This document shows positions 44,027 to 53,316 of a DNA stretch of 64,000 nucleotides, one piece after another. The notes under the pieces are model-generated. The model worked only from the letters and a program-made list of their open reading frames with translations, had not been told where the DNA came from and did no database searches. Each line of letters begins with the position of its first letter. Positions within the stretch are counted from its first letter, which is position 1. Location of the stretch: assembly GCF_002259485.1 (NCBI RefSeq), contig NZ_NPGA01000009.1, positions 372,001 to 436,000 of the forward strand, read 5' to 3'. This stretch comes from Rhodococcus sp. 14-1411-2a. Lineage in GTDB: Bacteria; Actinomycetota; Actinomycetes; Mycobacteriales; Mycobacteriaceae. Both the position numbers and the translations under genes were made by a program.

Positions 44027-44848
44027 TTGAACTCTCTTCGAACGAAGGACCCGGTCCTCACCATGGCGGACATCGAGGTGTCCTTCGGCGGCATCGTCGC
44101 GCTGTCCGGAGTCAGTCTCGAGGTGCGACCCGGCGAAGTTCTGGGCGTCATCGGGCCCAACGGTGCGGGCAAGACGACTCTGTTCAACGTCGCTTGCGGA
44201 CTCGTTCGTCCCCGATCGGGAACACTCGGACGACTCGGCGAACCGTTGACCCGGCTACGACCGCACGACCTTCCCCGGCTCGGCATGAGCCGAACTCTCC
44301 AGGGACTCGGACTGTTCGATCGGATGACCGTGCTGGACAACGTCATGGTCGGTGCCGACCGGACAGCGCACACCGGGATCGTCGCCGGCCTCCTCGGCCT
44401 ACCGTCGAGCGCCTCCGACGATGCCGCCGTCCGTTCCACCGCGATGGCCACTCTCGAACGCCTGCGCATCGACGGCTATGCGCACCGATTGCCACCGAGC
44501 CTGCCGTACGCGGTGCGCAAACGCGTTGCGCTCGCACGCGCCCTGGTGAGCGCACCGACATTGCTCCTGCTGGATGAACCCGCCTCGGGTCTGTCCAGTG
44601 ACGAAATGAGCGAGCTCGGCGACGAGATCCGATCGCTCGCAACGGCACCCACCGATTCCGAACCGGAAAGACCCGCAACATCGGTGATGCTCGTCGAACA
44701 CCACATGGATCTCGTGATGAGTGTGTGCGACCGAATCTACGTGCTGGATTTCGGCAAGGTCATCGCACAGGGAACGCCCGATCAGATCCGCGAGGACCCT
44801 GCCGTACTGGCGGCATATCTCGGAAACGAAGTGGCACATGAAGACTGA
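44027..44848 (+). CDS. livG: Branched-chain amino acid-type ABC transporter ATP-binding protein (LivG-like)
   Basis: A 273-residue ATPase: Walker A GPNGAGKTT, the LivG-type signature variant LPYAVRKRVALARAL, Walker B TLLLLDEPASGL and an H-loop in LVEHHMD. It starts at TTG 44027, six bases after GAGGTG. The ATG at 44063 is a weaker alternative that would lose the first strand. It pairs with the LivF-like ATPase downstream to power HAAT-type import. Its stop overlaps the next start. Confidence 0.9.
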   Translation: MNSLRTKDPVLTMADIEVSFGGIVALSGVSLEVRPGEVLGVIGPNGAGKTTLFNVACGLVRPRSGTLGRLGEPLTRLRPHDLPRLGMSRTLQGLGLFDRMTVLDNVMVGADRTAHTGIVAGLLGLPSSASDDAAVRSTAMATLERLRIDGYAHRLPPSLPYAVRKRVALARALVSAPTLLLLDEPASGLSSDEMSELGDEIRSLATAPTDSEPERPATSVMLVEHHMDLVMSVCDRIYVLDFGKVIAQGTPDQIREDPAVLAAYLGNEVAHED

Positions 44849-45560
44849 CGCGGCACACCTGAAAATCACCGATCTGACCGTTCGCTACGGCCCGGTCACC
44901 GCCCTCGACTCGGTGTCGATGACCGTCGCGGCCGGAGCTGTCACCGCCGTACTCGGCGCGAACGGAGCAGGGAAGACGACTTTGCTGCGAACCATCTCGG
45001 GATTGCTGAAACCGGTATCGGGGAGGATCGAACTCGCCGGGGCCGACATAGTCGGCGTGGCACCGGATCGCATGTCCCGCAAGGGTCTTGCGCACGTTCC
45101 CGAGGGACGTGGCGTCATAGCCGAGTTGACCGTCGACGAGAATCTTCGACTCGGTGCGATGGGACGCAACCGAAGTCACGACGCCGTCACCCTCGACCGC
45201 ATCTACGACATGTTTCCGCCCCTGACCGGCCGTCGAACGTCCTCCGCACACACCCTGTCCGGCGGAGAGCGGCAGATGCTGGTGATCGGCCGAGCACTGA
45301 TGGCGACACCGTCGGTGCTTCTGCTCGACGAGCCCTCTCTCGGACTCGCACCGAAAGTCGCCGCACAGATATTCGAGACGTTGCGCGGGCTCGTCGACTC
45401 CGAGTCGATGACCGTCGTTCTCGTCGAACAGAACGCTCGCAGCGCGCTGTCGATCGCCGAACACGCCGTCGTTCTGGATCTGGGCAAGGTCGCGGTGGAA
45501 GGTCCCGCCGACACCTTGGCCGGGGACGACGCCCTCCGACACGCCTACCTCGGGTTCTAG
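44838..45560 (+). CDS. livF: Branched-chain amino acid-type ABC transporter ATP-binding protein (LivF-like)
   Basis: A 240-residue ATPase with Walker A GANGAGKTT, the LivF feature AHVPEGRGVIAELTV-type stretch (HVPEGRGVIAELTVDENL), LSGGERQ signature and Walker B VLLLDEPSLGLAPK. It starts 11 bases inside the livG-like gene. LivF proteins form a heterodimer with LivG on the membrane side of the importer. The solute is not determined by the ATPases. Confidence 0.92.
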   Translation: MKTDAAHLKITDLTVRYGPVTALDSVSMTVAAGAVTAVLGANGAGKTTLLRTISGLLKPVSGRIELAGADIVGVAPDRMSRKGLAHVPEGRGVIAELTVDENLRLGAMGRNRSHDAVTLDRIYDMFPPLTGRRTSSAHTLSGGERQMLVIGRALMATPSVLLLDEPSLGLAPKVAAQIFETLRGLVDSESMTVVLVEQNARSALSIAEHAVVLDLGKVAVEGPADTLAGDDALRHAYLGF

Positions 45561-45582
45561 AGCCGAAAGGACGCCTGCCACA

Positions 45583-46461
45583 GTGCAACAACTGCTCACC
45601 ATCCTCATCAACGGCGTGACGACAGGCATGATCTACGCCGCGTTCGCGCTCGCCCTCGTCCTCATCTGGCGATCGACTCGCATCGTCAACTTCGCCCAGG
45701 CCCCGATGGCCATGATCACCACGTACGTGGCACTGGTCGTCATCGACGCCGGCTACTCGTACTGGATCGGATTCGCAGTCGCGCTGCTGTGCGGCCTGCT
45801 CCTGGGAGCCTTGACGGAGCGACTCGTCATCCGGTTCGTCGACAGCTCGTCGCACATCAACCCGGTCATTCTCACGCTCGGGTTGTTCATCATCATCCAC
45901 GCGGTGGCCGCCATCATCTTCGGCAACCAATTCCGTTCCTTCCCCGCACCGTTCGGCCTCACCGGGCAGCGGATCGGCGACATGAACGTGGCGTTGACCG
46001 GCTACGACATCTTCAAGATCATCGCCGTCCTCGTGGTCCTGGGACTGCTGATCCTGCTCTTCCGGTTCACCGATCTGGGACTGAAGATGCGCGCGAGCGC
46101 CTTCGAGCAGGAGGTCGCGAAACTCCTCGGAGTCCGCGTGAGCCGAATGCTCACTCTCGGTTGGGCTCTGGCCGCAGTGGTCGGTTCGCTGGCGGGTCTG
46201 CTCATCGCAGGTGGCTCGCTGGTACATCCGGGCTACATGGACTCGATCGTCGTATTCGGTTTCGTCGCAGCAGTTCTCGGCGGACTGGACAGCCCGGCGG
46301 GCGCAGTGGTCGGCGGACTGTTGATGGGCATCGGGCTCAGTTTCGTCAGCGGCTATCTCGGTCAGGATCTGGTCTCCAGCGCGGCATTGGTGATCCTGAT
46401 CGTCGTGCTTCTGCTGCGACCGAGCGGGCTCTTCGCCGGCTCCGCGGCCAGGAGGGTATGA
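45583..46461 (+). CDS. livH: Branched-chain amino acid-type ABC transporter permease (LivH-like)
   Basis: A 292-residue permease with about eight membrane helices and the LivH features GVTTGMIYAAFALALVLI near the N terminus and RMLTLGWALAAVVGSLAGLL preceding the conserved GxxxxHPGYM segment (about residue 220). The GTG at 45583 follows GAAAGG. It forms the channel with the LivM-like permease two bases downstream. Confidence 0.92.
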   Translation: MQQLLTILINGVTTGMIYAAFALALVLIWRSTRIVNFAQAPMAMITTYVALVVIDAGYSYWIGFAVALLCGLLLGALTERLVIRFVDSSSHINPVILTLGLFIIIHAVAAIIFGNQFRSFPAPFGLTGQRIGDMNVALTGYDIFKIIAVLVVLGLLILLFRFTDLGLKMRASAFEQEVAKLLGVRVSRMLTLGWALAAVVGSLAGLLIAGGSLVHPGYMDSIVVFGFVAAVLGGLDSPAGAVVGGLLMGIGLSFVSGYLGQDLVSSAALVILIVVLLLRPSGLFAGSAARRV

Positions 46462-46462
46462 C

Positions 46463-47506
46463 ATGAACGCGACTCTCACTCGCCTCACCGCAACACCGGT
46501 TCGACGCCACTTCCTGGGCGCTGTCATCGGACTCGTCGTCATCGTGCTCGCCCTCGAATCTCTGAGCACCTTCCGTCAGAGCCAACTCACGTCCGTCGCC
46601 TACCTGGCGATCGCTGCCGGCGGACTGACGGTGCTGACCGGGTTGAGCGGCCAGCTGTCCCTGGGGCACGGCGCGTTCATGGCGGTCGGTGCGTACACCG
46701 CAGCATTGATGTTGCGCGCCAACGATTCGGGATGGTCGGTACCCCTCGTCCTGCTTGCCGCCACCGTGATCTCGGCAGTGGTGGGCATCGTGGTCGGAGT
46801 GGCCGCCGCCCGACTGCACGGGCCGTACCTGGCCGGTGCGACGCTGGCGCTCGCCGTCGCCGTACCGGGCCTGGCCCTGTACTTCTCGGACTACCTCGGC
46901 GGCGAACAAGGCCTCGTCGTCCCGGCACCGAAAGTGCCGGAGCTGATCGACGACATGATGTTCTTCGTCACCGGAAACGAGCTCAGCGGAACGAAATTCG
47001 TCGCGTACGTCAGCTGGATACTGCTCGTGCTGGTGTTCTTCCTGTTGGCCAACATCTCGTCGAGCCGCATCGGTCGTCGCTGGCGGGCCGTCCGAGACGA
47101 CGAGGTCGCCGCAGAGTTGTCCGGTATCGACCTGGGCCGCGCACGCATCCTCGCATTCGTGGTCAGTGCGGCCTGTGCCGGCGCGGGCGGTGCAGTGCTG
47201 GCGATGTCGGCCCGAATCGCGGCACCGAGCGGCTTCACCCTCACCCTCTCGCTGACCCTGCTCTCCGCCGTCGTCATCGGTGGACTGGGAACCCTGTCCG
47301 GCGCATTGATCGGGGCCGTTCTGCTGACCTACATCCCGCCGGTGGTGACCAACCTCGGTCTCGATCTGGGGCTGAGCAGTCTGCAATCGGCCGAACTCGC
47401 ACCACTGGTGACCGGAATCTTCACCGTCCTCGTCATCCTGTTCGCCCCACTGGGTTTGGTGGGCACGTATCGCAAGTTACGTACAACCAGAAAAGGAATG
47501 AAATGA
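46463..47506 (+). CDS. livM: Branched-chain amino acid-type ABC transporter permease (LivM-like)
   Basis: A 347-residue permease with about ten membrane segments. Family features are GLSGQLSLGHGAFMAVGAYTAALM (LivM signature) and the cytoplasmic loop RRWRAVRDDEVAAELSGIDL that contacts the ATPases. AGGAGGG overlaps the end of the previous gene and serves as ribosome-binding site. The 3' end overlaps the binding-protein gene by four bases. Confidence 0.92.
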   Translation: MNATLTRLTATPVRRHFLGAVIGLVVIVLALESLSTFRQSQLTSVAYLAIAAGGLTVLTGLSGQLSLGHGAFMAVGAYTAALMLRANDSGWSVPLVLLAATVISAVVGIVVGVAAARLHGPYLAGATLALAVAVPGLALYFSDYLGGEQGLVVPAPKVPELIDDMMFFVTGNELSGTKFVAYVSWILLVLVFFLLANISSSRIGRRWRAVRDDEVAAELSGIDLGRARILAFVVSAACAGAGGAVLAMSARIAAPSGFTLTLSLTLLSAVVIGGLGTLSGALIGAVLLTYIPPVVTNLGLDLGLSSLQSAELAPLVTGIFTVLVILFAPLGLVGTYRKLRTTRKGMK

Positions 47507-48822
47507 AAAAGTTCGGATCGGTGGCGTTCAGAACGACCGCGCTCGTCGCCGTCGTCTCGTTGGCCGCGGCGTGCGGTGCAGGTGGCCGAGACGAGGCGAC
47601 GGAGTCCTCGGAAGGATCGACGGTCGGCATCACCGACACGTCGGTGAAGATCGGTGCCCACTTCCCGTTGACCGGGGTCGCGGCTCCCGGCTACAGCGAA
47701 ATCCCCACGGGCGCCCAGGCTTACTTCGATTACGTCAATGCCGCGGGCGGCATCAACGGCAGGCAGATCGAGTACGTGGTTCGAGACGATTCGTACGATC
47801 CGACCACCACCACCCAGGTGGTCAACGAACTCGTCCTGCAGGACGAGGTGTTCGCCGTCGTCGGCGGACTCGGCACCGCGACCCACAGCGCTGTCATCGA
47901 CTTCCTCAACGAGGAGGGTGTGCCGGACCTGTTCGTCTCCTCCGGCGCGATCATGTGGGGCAACGATCCAGAGAAGTACCCCAACACGTTCGGCTGGCAG
48001 CCCGACTACCAGGTCGAGGGCAAGATCATCGGCGACTGGGTGACCAAGAACCGGCCCGACGCCAAGGTCGGACTGTTCCTCCAGGACGACGACCTCGGCC
48101 GAGACAGTGAGGAAGCGGTTCGCCAGTATCTCGACGACCAGATCGTCGAGGTCGTGCGCTACACCTCGGGCAACACCGATGTCGCACCTCAGATCGCGGC
48201 CCTGCAAGGTGCCGGAGCCGATCTGATCCTCGGCTTCAACGTGCCCTCGTACACCGCGCTGAGCCAGCTGACCGCCATGCGGCTGAACTACGACCCCGAG
48301 TGGTTCTACAGCTCGATCGGTTCCGACGTCGACCTCGTCGGCTCACTGCTGGGCCGCTTCTCGCAGGGTGCGGTCACCGACGGCGCACAGTCGCTCGAAG
48401 GGATGATCTCGCTGGAGTACATCCCGGGCGTCGACTCTCCGGAGAACCCGTGGACCCAACTGTGGCAGAAGGTGTGGGCGGAGAACGGAACCGGTGATCC
48501 ACTGACGAACTACCGGATCTACGGTCTGAGCCAGGCCTACGCCTTCGTGCAGGCACTCGAGGCGGCAGGCGAGAATCCCACCCGTGAGGGCATCGTCGCA
48601 GCCATCCAGGACGGCGGAATGGACTTCGAGGGACCGCAGCTGGCTCCGTTCCGGTACTCGGAAGACAGTCACCTCGGTATCTCCGGTGCCAGTGTCTTCC
48701 AGATCCGCGGCGGAGTGCCCGAGTACCTGACTCCGGTACTGCAGACGGACATCGGCGATTCGGCTGTGGAGGAATACACCGGCGAAGAATCGACCCCGCC
48801 GGAAAGCGGCATACCCGGCTGA
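47503..48822 (+). CDS. Branched-chain amino acid-type ABC substrate-binding lipoprotein
   Basis: A 439-residue lipoprotein: lipobox SLAAACGAG near residue 24, then a Leu/Ile/Val-binding (periplasmic-binding type 1, ANF-like) fold beginning SVKIGAHFPLTGVAAPG and IPTGAQAYFDYVNAAGGINGR. The ligand-binding receptor family includes amino acid, amide, urea and aromatic acid importers, so the true ligand may not be an amino acid. Its ATG overlaps the permease stop, and a strong terminator follows. The divergent PucR regulator may sense the same solute. Confidence 0.9.
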   Translation: MKKFGSVAFRTTALVAVVSLAAACGAGGRDEATESSEGSTVGITDTSVKIGAHFPLTGVAAPGYSEIPTGAQAYFDYVNAAGGINGRQIEYVVRDDSYDPTTTTQVVNELVLQDEVFAVVGGLGTATHSAVIDFLNEEGVPDLFVSSGAIMWGNDPEKYPNTFGWQPDYQVEGKIIGDWVTKNRPDAKVGLFLQDDDLGRDSEEAVRQYLDDQIVEVVRYTSGNTDVAPQIAALQGAGADLILGFNVPSYTALSQLTAMRLNYDPEWFYSSIGSDVDLVGSLLGRFSQGAVTDGAQSLEGMISLEYIPGVDSPENPWTQLWQKVWAENGTGDPLTNYRIYGLSQAYAFVQALEAAGENPTREGIVAAIQDGGMDFEGPQLAPFRYSEDSHLGISGASVFQIRGGVPEYLTPVLQTDIGDSAVEEYTGEESTPPESGIPG

Positions 48823-48831
48823 TCACACGAG

Positions 48832-48861
48832 AAAGGGGCACGCGGATGCGTGCCCCTTTTT
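48832..48861 (+). terminator. Intrinsic terminator after the ABC operon
   Basis: AAAGGGGCACGC, a GGAT loop and GCGTGCCCCTTTTT form a perfect hairpin with a T-run, ten bases after the stop codon. It is the most canonical terminator in the window. Confidence 0.95.
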
Positions 48862-48952
48862 CATGTCGTGGTCGGCAGATCCGAAAACCCCTCGATTACC
48901 GGATCCGCCGACCCTGTGTCCCCCGATTCGTGAGCAGCCGAAGCTGCAGTGA

Positions 48953-50251
48953 TCAGCGCTCGATGATCGCGGTGACGCCCTGGCCACCGGCCGCGCAGAT
49001 CGAGATCAGGCCACGGCCCGAGCCCTTCTCGGCCAACATCTTCGCCAGCGAGGCCACGATGCGTCCGCCGGTCGCGGCGAACGGGTGACCCGCTGCGAGC
49101 GAGGAGCCGTTGACGTTGAGCTTGCTGCGATCGATGGAACCGAGCGCGCTGTCGAGGCCGAGCCGCTCCTTGCAGTACTCGTCGCTCTCGAAAGCCTGCA
49201 GAGTTGCGAGCACCACCGAAGCGAACGCCTCGTGGATCTCGTAGTAGTCGAAATCCTGCAGCGTCAGGCCGTTGCGCGCGAGCAGACGCGGAATCGCGTA
49301 GGTCGGAGCCATCAGCAGGCCGTCCTTGAACGATCCGTTGCCATGGACGTAATCGACTGCGGCGGTTTCGGAATCGACCAGATGCGCGAGCACCGGCAGG
49401 TTGCGCTCGGCGGCCCATTCGTCACTCGACAGCAGGGCAGCCGACGCACCGTCGGTCAGCGGCGTCGAGTTACCGGCCGTCATGGTGGCGTCGCCCAGCT
49501 TGGTTCCGAAGACCGGCTTGAGCGTCGCGAGCTTCTCCACGGTCGATCCCGGACGCAGGTTGTCGTCTCGGGTCAGGCCGAGGAACGGCGTCACCAGATC
49601 GTCGAAGAAGCCGCGATCGTAGGCGGCAGCCATGTTCTTGTGGCTCGCTGCGGCCAGTTCGTCCTGGTCCTCGCGGCGGACGCCGAATTCCTTGGCGGTG
49701 ATGGCGGCGTGGTCACCCATCGACAGGCCGGTACGTGGCTCACCGTTGCGCGGGATCTCGATGCCGAGCATGCCGGGACGGACGTTGCCGAGAAGCTTGA
49801 TGCGGTCGGTGGTGCTCTTGGCCCGGTTCAGGGAGAGCAGGAACTCGCGCAGTTCGTCGTTGACGCCGATCGGAGCGTCGGAGGTGGTGTCGACACCGCC
49901 GCCGATACCGGCATCGATGCGACCCGACGCGATGGCGTCGCCGACGGCGATGATCGACTGAAGGCCGGTGCCGCAGGCCTGCTGGATGTCGAAGGCCGGG
50001 GTGTACGGGCTCAGCGCGCTACCGAGGACGACCTCGCGAGTGAGGTTGAAATCGCGTGAATGCTTGAGCACGGCACCGGCGGCGACGAGACCGAGGCGCT
50101 CGCCCTGCAGACCGAATCGCGAGACCAGCCCGTCGATGGTCGCGGTGAGCATGTCCTGGTTGGACGCCAGCGCGTACTTCTTGTCCGAGCGCGCGAAAGG
50201 AATGCGGTTGCCACCGACGATTGCGACCGGTCGTAGCTGCTTGCTTGTCAC
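48953..50251 (-). CDS. fadA2: Acetyl-CoA acetyltransferase FadA2-like (thiolase)
   Basis: A 432-residue thiolase with the full active site: Cys93 in QQACGTGLQSI, His in YEIHEAFASV and the C-terminal Cys in SICAAGGQGVTA. It cleaves 3-ketoacyl-CoA, the last step of beta-oxidation. It matches Rv0243 by context (divergent from fabG4). GTG at 50251 is chosen because GGAG lies six bases upstream. The open frame extends farther into the operator region without another ribosome-binding site. A palindrome at 50299 probably controls it. Confidence 0.93.
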   Translation of the reverse strand: MTSKQLRPVAIVGGNRIPFARSDKKYALASNQDMLTATIDGLVSRFGLQGERLGLVAAGAVLKHSRDFNLTREVVLGSALSPYTPAFDIQQACGTGLQSIIAVGDAIASGRIDAGIGGGVDTTSDAPIGVNDELREFLLSLNRAKSTTDRIKLLGNVRPGMLGIEIPRNGEPRTGLSMGDHAAITAKEFGVRREDQDELAAASHKNMAAAYDRGFFDDLVTPFLGLTRDDNLRPGSTVEKLATLKPVFGTKLGDATMTAGNSTPLTDGASAALLSSDEWAAERNLPVLAHLVDSETAAVDYVHGNGSFKDGLLMAPTYAIPRLLARNGLTLQDFDYYEIHEAFASVVLATLQAFESDEYCKERLGLDSALGSIDRSKLNVNGSSLAAGHPFAATGGRIVASLAKMLAEKGSGRGLISICAAGGQGVTAIIER

Positions 50252-50298
50252 TGACGTCTCCAAACATCGTCGAAAAAGGCCCTGGTGGAGTTTCATCT

Positions 50299-50312
50299 TA
50301 CTGGCGAGTAAG
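50299..50312. promoter_or_regulatory. TetR-type palindrome between fadA2 and fabG4
   Basis: TTACTGGCGAGTAA, extended to CTTACTGGCGAGTAAG, is a perfect six-base-arm palindrome with a four-base centre, placed between the divergent starts. Similar sites lie upstream of fadE5 (36080) and the TetR gene (53286). Confidence 0.75.
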
Positions 50313-50379
50313 TTGGTTGTCGACACCCGGTCGTGCGCCTCGCTCCTCGAGCGAGCAGCGCTGAATGAAAGGTACGACA

Positions 50380-51726
50380 GTGGCAGCCTCCAAGGGAGCC
50401 CCAGATCTCTACTCAACGTTCCTCGCGTCCGCGCCGGGAGCCTTCATCGCCAAGCAGGCAGGCCTGCCGCAGCCCGAGAAGCTGCGCCGCTACAAGGCAG
50501 GCGAGCCGCCGCTGGCCGGACCGGTCCTGATCGGTGGCAGTGGCCGCCTCGTCGAGCCGCTGCGTGAGCTGCTGTCGGACTACCCGCAGTCGCAGCCGCA
50601 CGACGACAAGCACGGTGGACTGGTGTTCGACGCCACCGGAATCGGCAATGTCGCCGAGCTCGAGCAGCTCTTCAAGTTCTTCCAGCCGGTCATCCGCAAC
50701 CTGGCACCGTCCGCTCGCGTCGTCGTCATCGGCACGACGCCGGAGGAGACCTCGAGCGTCGACGAGCACATCGCTCAGCGCGCCCTCGAAGGCTTCACCC
50801 GCAGCGTCGGCAAAGAGGTCAAGCGCGGTGCCACGGCGCAGCTCGTCTACATCTCCCCCAAGGCGTCGACCGGCCTGTCCGGCCTCGAATCCACCCTCCG
50901 CTTCCTGCTCTCGGCCAAGTCCGCTTTCGTCGACGGCCAGGTCATCACCGTCGGAGACGCCGACTCGCAAGCACCGGCTTCGTGGGACAAGCCGCTCGCA
51001 GGCAAGGTAGCCGTCGTCACCGGAGCGGCCCGCGGCATCGGTGCCACCATCGCCGAGGTCCTCGCCCGCGACGGAGCGACCGTCATCGCAGCCGACATTC
51101 CCGCTGCCGGAGAAGCACTGTCGCAGACGGCCAACAAGGTCGGCGGCACTTCGCTCGCACTCGACGTCACCTCCCCCGACGCCGGAGAGGTCCTCTCGAA
51201 GCACCTGCTCGAGCGCCACGGCGGAGCCGACATCATCGTGCACAACGCAGGCATCACTCGCGACAAGACCCTCGCCAACATGGACGACGCCCGCTGGAAC
51301 TCGGTCATCGGCGTCAATCTTGCTGCCCCGCAGCGCATCACCGACGAGCTGGTCGCATCCGGCGCACTCAAGGAGGGCGGCCGCGTCGTCGACGTCTCCT
51401 CCATCGCAGGCATCGCAGGCAACCGCGGCCAGACCAACTACGGCACCTCCAAGGCCGGAGTCATCGGCCTGGTGCATGCATCCGCACCGGTGCTGGCGAA
51501 GAAGAACATCACCATCAACGCCGTCGCCCCTGGCTTCATCGAGACCGCGATGACCGCGGCAATCCCGTTCGCCACCCGTGAGGCCGGACGCCGCATGAGC
51601 TCGCTGCTGCAGGGCGGCGAGACCGTGGACGTCGCAGAATTGGTCTCGTACTTCGCTTCTCCCGCATCGAACGCCGTCACCGGCCAGGTCGTGCGCGTGT
51701 GCGGCCAGAGCCTGCTCGGCGCATGA
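50380..51726 (+). CDS. fabG4: 3-oxoacyl reductase FabG4-like (high-molecular-weight FabG)
   Basis: A 448-residue FabG4-type protein (Rv0242c-like) with an N-terminal flavodoxin-like domain (residues 1-200) and a C-terminal short-chain dehydrogenase domain. The cofactor loop is [21 protein letters not shown], and the catalytic Ser-Tyr-Lys is in [23 protein letters not shown]. In mycobacteria it reduces 3-ketoacyl-CoA with NADH. GTG 50380 follows AAAGG by eight bases and fits the mycobacterial N terminus better than ATG 50365. It overlaps htdX by four bases. Confidence 0.93.
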   Translation: MAASKGAPDLYSTFLASAPGAFIAKQAGLPQPEKLRRYKAGEPPLAGPVLIGGSGRLVEPLRELLSDYPQSQPHDDKHGGLVFDATGIGNVAELEQLFKFFQPVIRNLAPSARVVVIGTTPEETSSVDEHIAQRALEGFTRSVGKEVKRGATAQLVYISPKASTGLSGLESTLRFLLSAKSAFVDGQVITVGDADSQAPASWDKPLAGKVAVVTGAARGIGATIAEVLARDGATVIAADIPAAGEALSQTANKVGGTSLALDVTSPDAGEVLSKHLLERHGGADIIVHNAGITRDKTLANMDDARWNSVIGVNLAAPQRITDELVASGALKEGGRVVDVSSIAGIAGNRGQTNYGTSKAGVIGLVHASAPVLAKKNITINAVAPGFIETAMTAAIPFATREAGRRMSSLLQGGETVDVAELVSYFASPASNAVTGQVVRVCGQSLLGA

Positions 51727-52580
51727 GCACCGTCACGCTCACCGCGCAGCCGAAGACCTCCGACATCTACACCTCGGCTGCGCTCGGCGCGCTGCCGTTC
51801 CTCGGATCCCGGTCGTCGTCGGTGCCGAACACGGTGTACGAACTCAAGGGCCTGCGGGTGGACCCCGACAACCTCGCCGGGTACTGCCGGGCGACGGGGC
51901 TGCGATTCGGCGATCAGCTCCCGGTGACCTACCCCTTCACCCTCGTCTTCCCGACGGTGATGAAACTGATGGTGTCCAAGGGCTTTCCGTTCGCGGCCAT
52001 CGGTTCGGTACACGCCGAGAACGTCATCGAGCAGTTCCGTGGCATCTCCGCTTCCGAACCGCTGGACATCCGAGTGCACGCGGAGAATCTGCGCGAGCAT
52101 CGCAAGGGTTTGTTGGTGGACCTGATCAGCGAGGTCAAAGTGGGACGGGAACTGGTCTGGAAGCAGACCTCGAGCTTCCTGAGCCTGCAGAAGACGTCGC
52201 TGTCCGGTGGACCCCGTGAGGCACCGCCCGCCGACGAGGTCCCGCCGCCCCCGACCCGCACCCTGCGCGTCGATCAGCGGATCATCAGCCGGTACGCGGC
52301 CATCTCCGGAGACCGCAACCCGATTCACGTATCCTCGCTCGGCGCAAAGGCATTCGGGTTCCCGAAGACCATCGCGCACGGAATGTGGAGCGCGGCAGCC
52401 GTCCTGCAGACCGTCGAGGGTCGAATTCCGGAGGCCGTGAACTACAGCATCCGCTTCGGCAAGCCGATCGTCCTGCCCGCGACGGTCAACGCCTACGCCG
52501 ATGCCGTCGGCACCGGCTGGGACCTGTCGCTGAAGAACCCGAAGAAGGGCTACCCGCATCTGACGGGCACCCTGCGCTGA
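51723..52580 (+). CDS. htdX: HtdX-like (R)-specific enoyl hydratase/dehydratase
   Basis: A 285-residue double hot-dog protein (Rv0241c-like) with the hydratase 2 motif [19 protein letters not shown] ... IAHGMWS in the C-terminal half. It hydrates or dehydrates (3R)-hydroxyacyl-CoA or ACP. With FabG4, FadA2 and FadE5 it makes a complete reversible beta-oxidation-like set. The start overlaps the fabG4 stop (ATGA). A long inverted repeat follows the gene. Confidence 0.9.
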   Translation: MSTVTLTAQPKTSDIYTSAALGALPFLGSRSSSVPNTVYELKGLRVDPDNLAGYCRATGLRFGDQLPVTYPFTLVFPTVMKLMVSKGFPFAAIGSVHAENVIEQFRGISASEPLDIRVHAENLREHRKGLLVDLISEVKVGRELVWKQTSSFLSLQKTSLSGGPREAPPADEVPPPPTRTLRVDQRIISRYAAISGDRNPIHVSSLGAKAFGFPKTIAHGMWSAAAVLQTVEGRIPEAVNYSIRFGKPIVLPATVNAYADAVGTGWDLSLKNPKKGYPHLTGTLR

Positions 52581-52587
52581 GTTAGCT

Positions 52588-52643
52588 CGAACTCGAAGTT
52601 ATGGACGGATTTCCTAGGATTTTCGTCCATAACTTCGAGTTCG
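52588..52643. terminator. Twenty-bp perfect inverted repeat between convergent htdX and TetR
   Basis: Arms 52588-52607 and 52624-52643 are exact reverse complements around a 16-base loop that itself contains the palindrome CCTAGG. The repeat begins eight bases after htdX and ends nine bases before the TetR stop on the opposite strand. It is a likely bidirectional terminator. Confidence 0.8.
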
Positions 52644-52651
52644 GCAGGAGC

Positions 52652-53254
52652 CTAAGTCGTGGCGGTCTTCTTTCCCGCCAGGCCGCGCCAGGCCAGGTTC
52701 TCCAACAGGTCCGCTGCGGCGTCGACCTCGATTTCGCCGCCCGCCACGCGGTCGGCCACGGCCTCACCTGCCCCGACCAACGCGACGGCCATCAGCCCGA
52801 AATTCTGCGACTGTTCCGGATCCCTCGTGCTCATGGCGAGCAAACCGGCCGTCAGCTCGATCAGCCGATCCCGGCTGCTCTGCACCTGCGAGGCGAACGC
52901 CTGCTGGCCGATCGCCTGACGGTAGAGCACCATCCACGATTTCCGGTTCTCGCCGACGAATCCCAGGAAGCCGATCAGCGCTTTGCGCAGCTGCTCGCGC
53001 GGCGTCAGCGTCGGGTCCGCAGCAGGAGTCAGGGCCTCGACGAATTTGACGCCCTCGCGATGAATACACGCCGCGAACAACTCGTCCTTCGACCCGTAGT
53101 ACAGATAGAGCATCGGCTTGGAGATGGCCGCCTTCTTGGCGATCGAATCCATCGACGTCTCGTGAAAACCGTTGTCGGAGAACACATCCACCGCCGCGTC
53201 GAGCATCTGCTGCTCGCGGACGGCGCGGGGCAATCTCTTGGTGCCGCCAGCCAT
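52652..53254 (-). CDS. TetR-family repressor (Rv0238-like)
   Basis: A 200-residue regulator with an N-terminal TetR helix-turn-helix: LDAAVDVFSDNGFHETSMD then AISKPMLYLYYGSKDELFAA. The ligand domain is hydrophobic, fitting an acyl-CoA or fatty acid effector. Gene order (next to a nagZ/lpqI-like gene, near htdX-fabG4-fadA2) matches Rv0238. A TTACT-N4-AGTAA site lies 32 bases upstream of its start, which suggests autoregulation and control of the fad genes. Confidence 0.88.
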   Translation of the reverse strand: MAGGTKRLPRAVREQQMLDAAVDVFSDNGFHETSMDSIAKKAAISKPMLYLYYGSKDELFAACIHREGVKFVEALTPAADPTLTPREQLRKALIGFLGFVGENRKSWMVLYRQAIGQQAFASQVQSSRDRLIELTAGLLAMSTRDPEQSQNFGLMAVALVGAGEAVADRVAGGEIEVDAAADLLENLAWRGLAGKKTATT

Positions 53255-53285
53255 GGACCCTCCAATACGTACGAAGTACTAGACG

Positions 53286-53299
53286 TTACTCCACAGTAA
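53286..53299. promoter_or_regulatory. Candidate TetR autoregulatory site
   Basis: TTACTCCACAGTAA is palindromic in its outer five bases and matches the sites at 50299 and 36080. It lies in the short gap between the TetR start and the end of the NagZ gene. Confidence 0.65.
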
Positions 53300-53316
53300 G
53301 GTCCAGTACCGCACAA

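Noticed and set aside
45187..46569. A 460-codon minus-strand frame across the LivF/LivH-like genes
   Set aside because: Composition is Arg/Asp/Gln-rich without motifs, and it lies opposite conserved ABC transporter genes.
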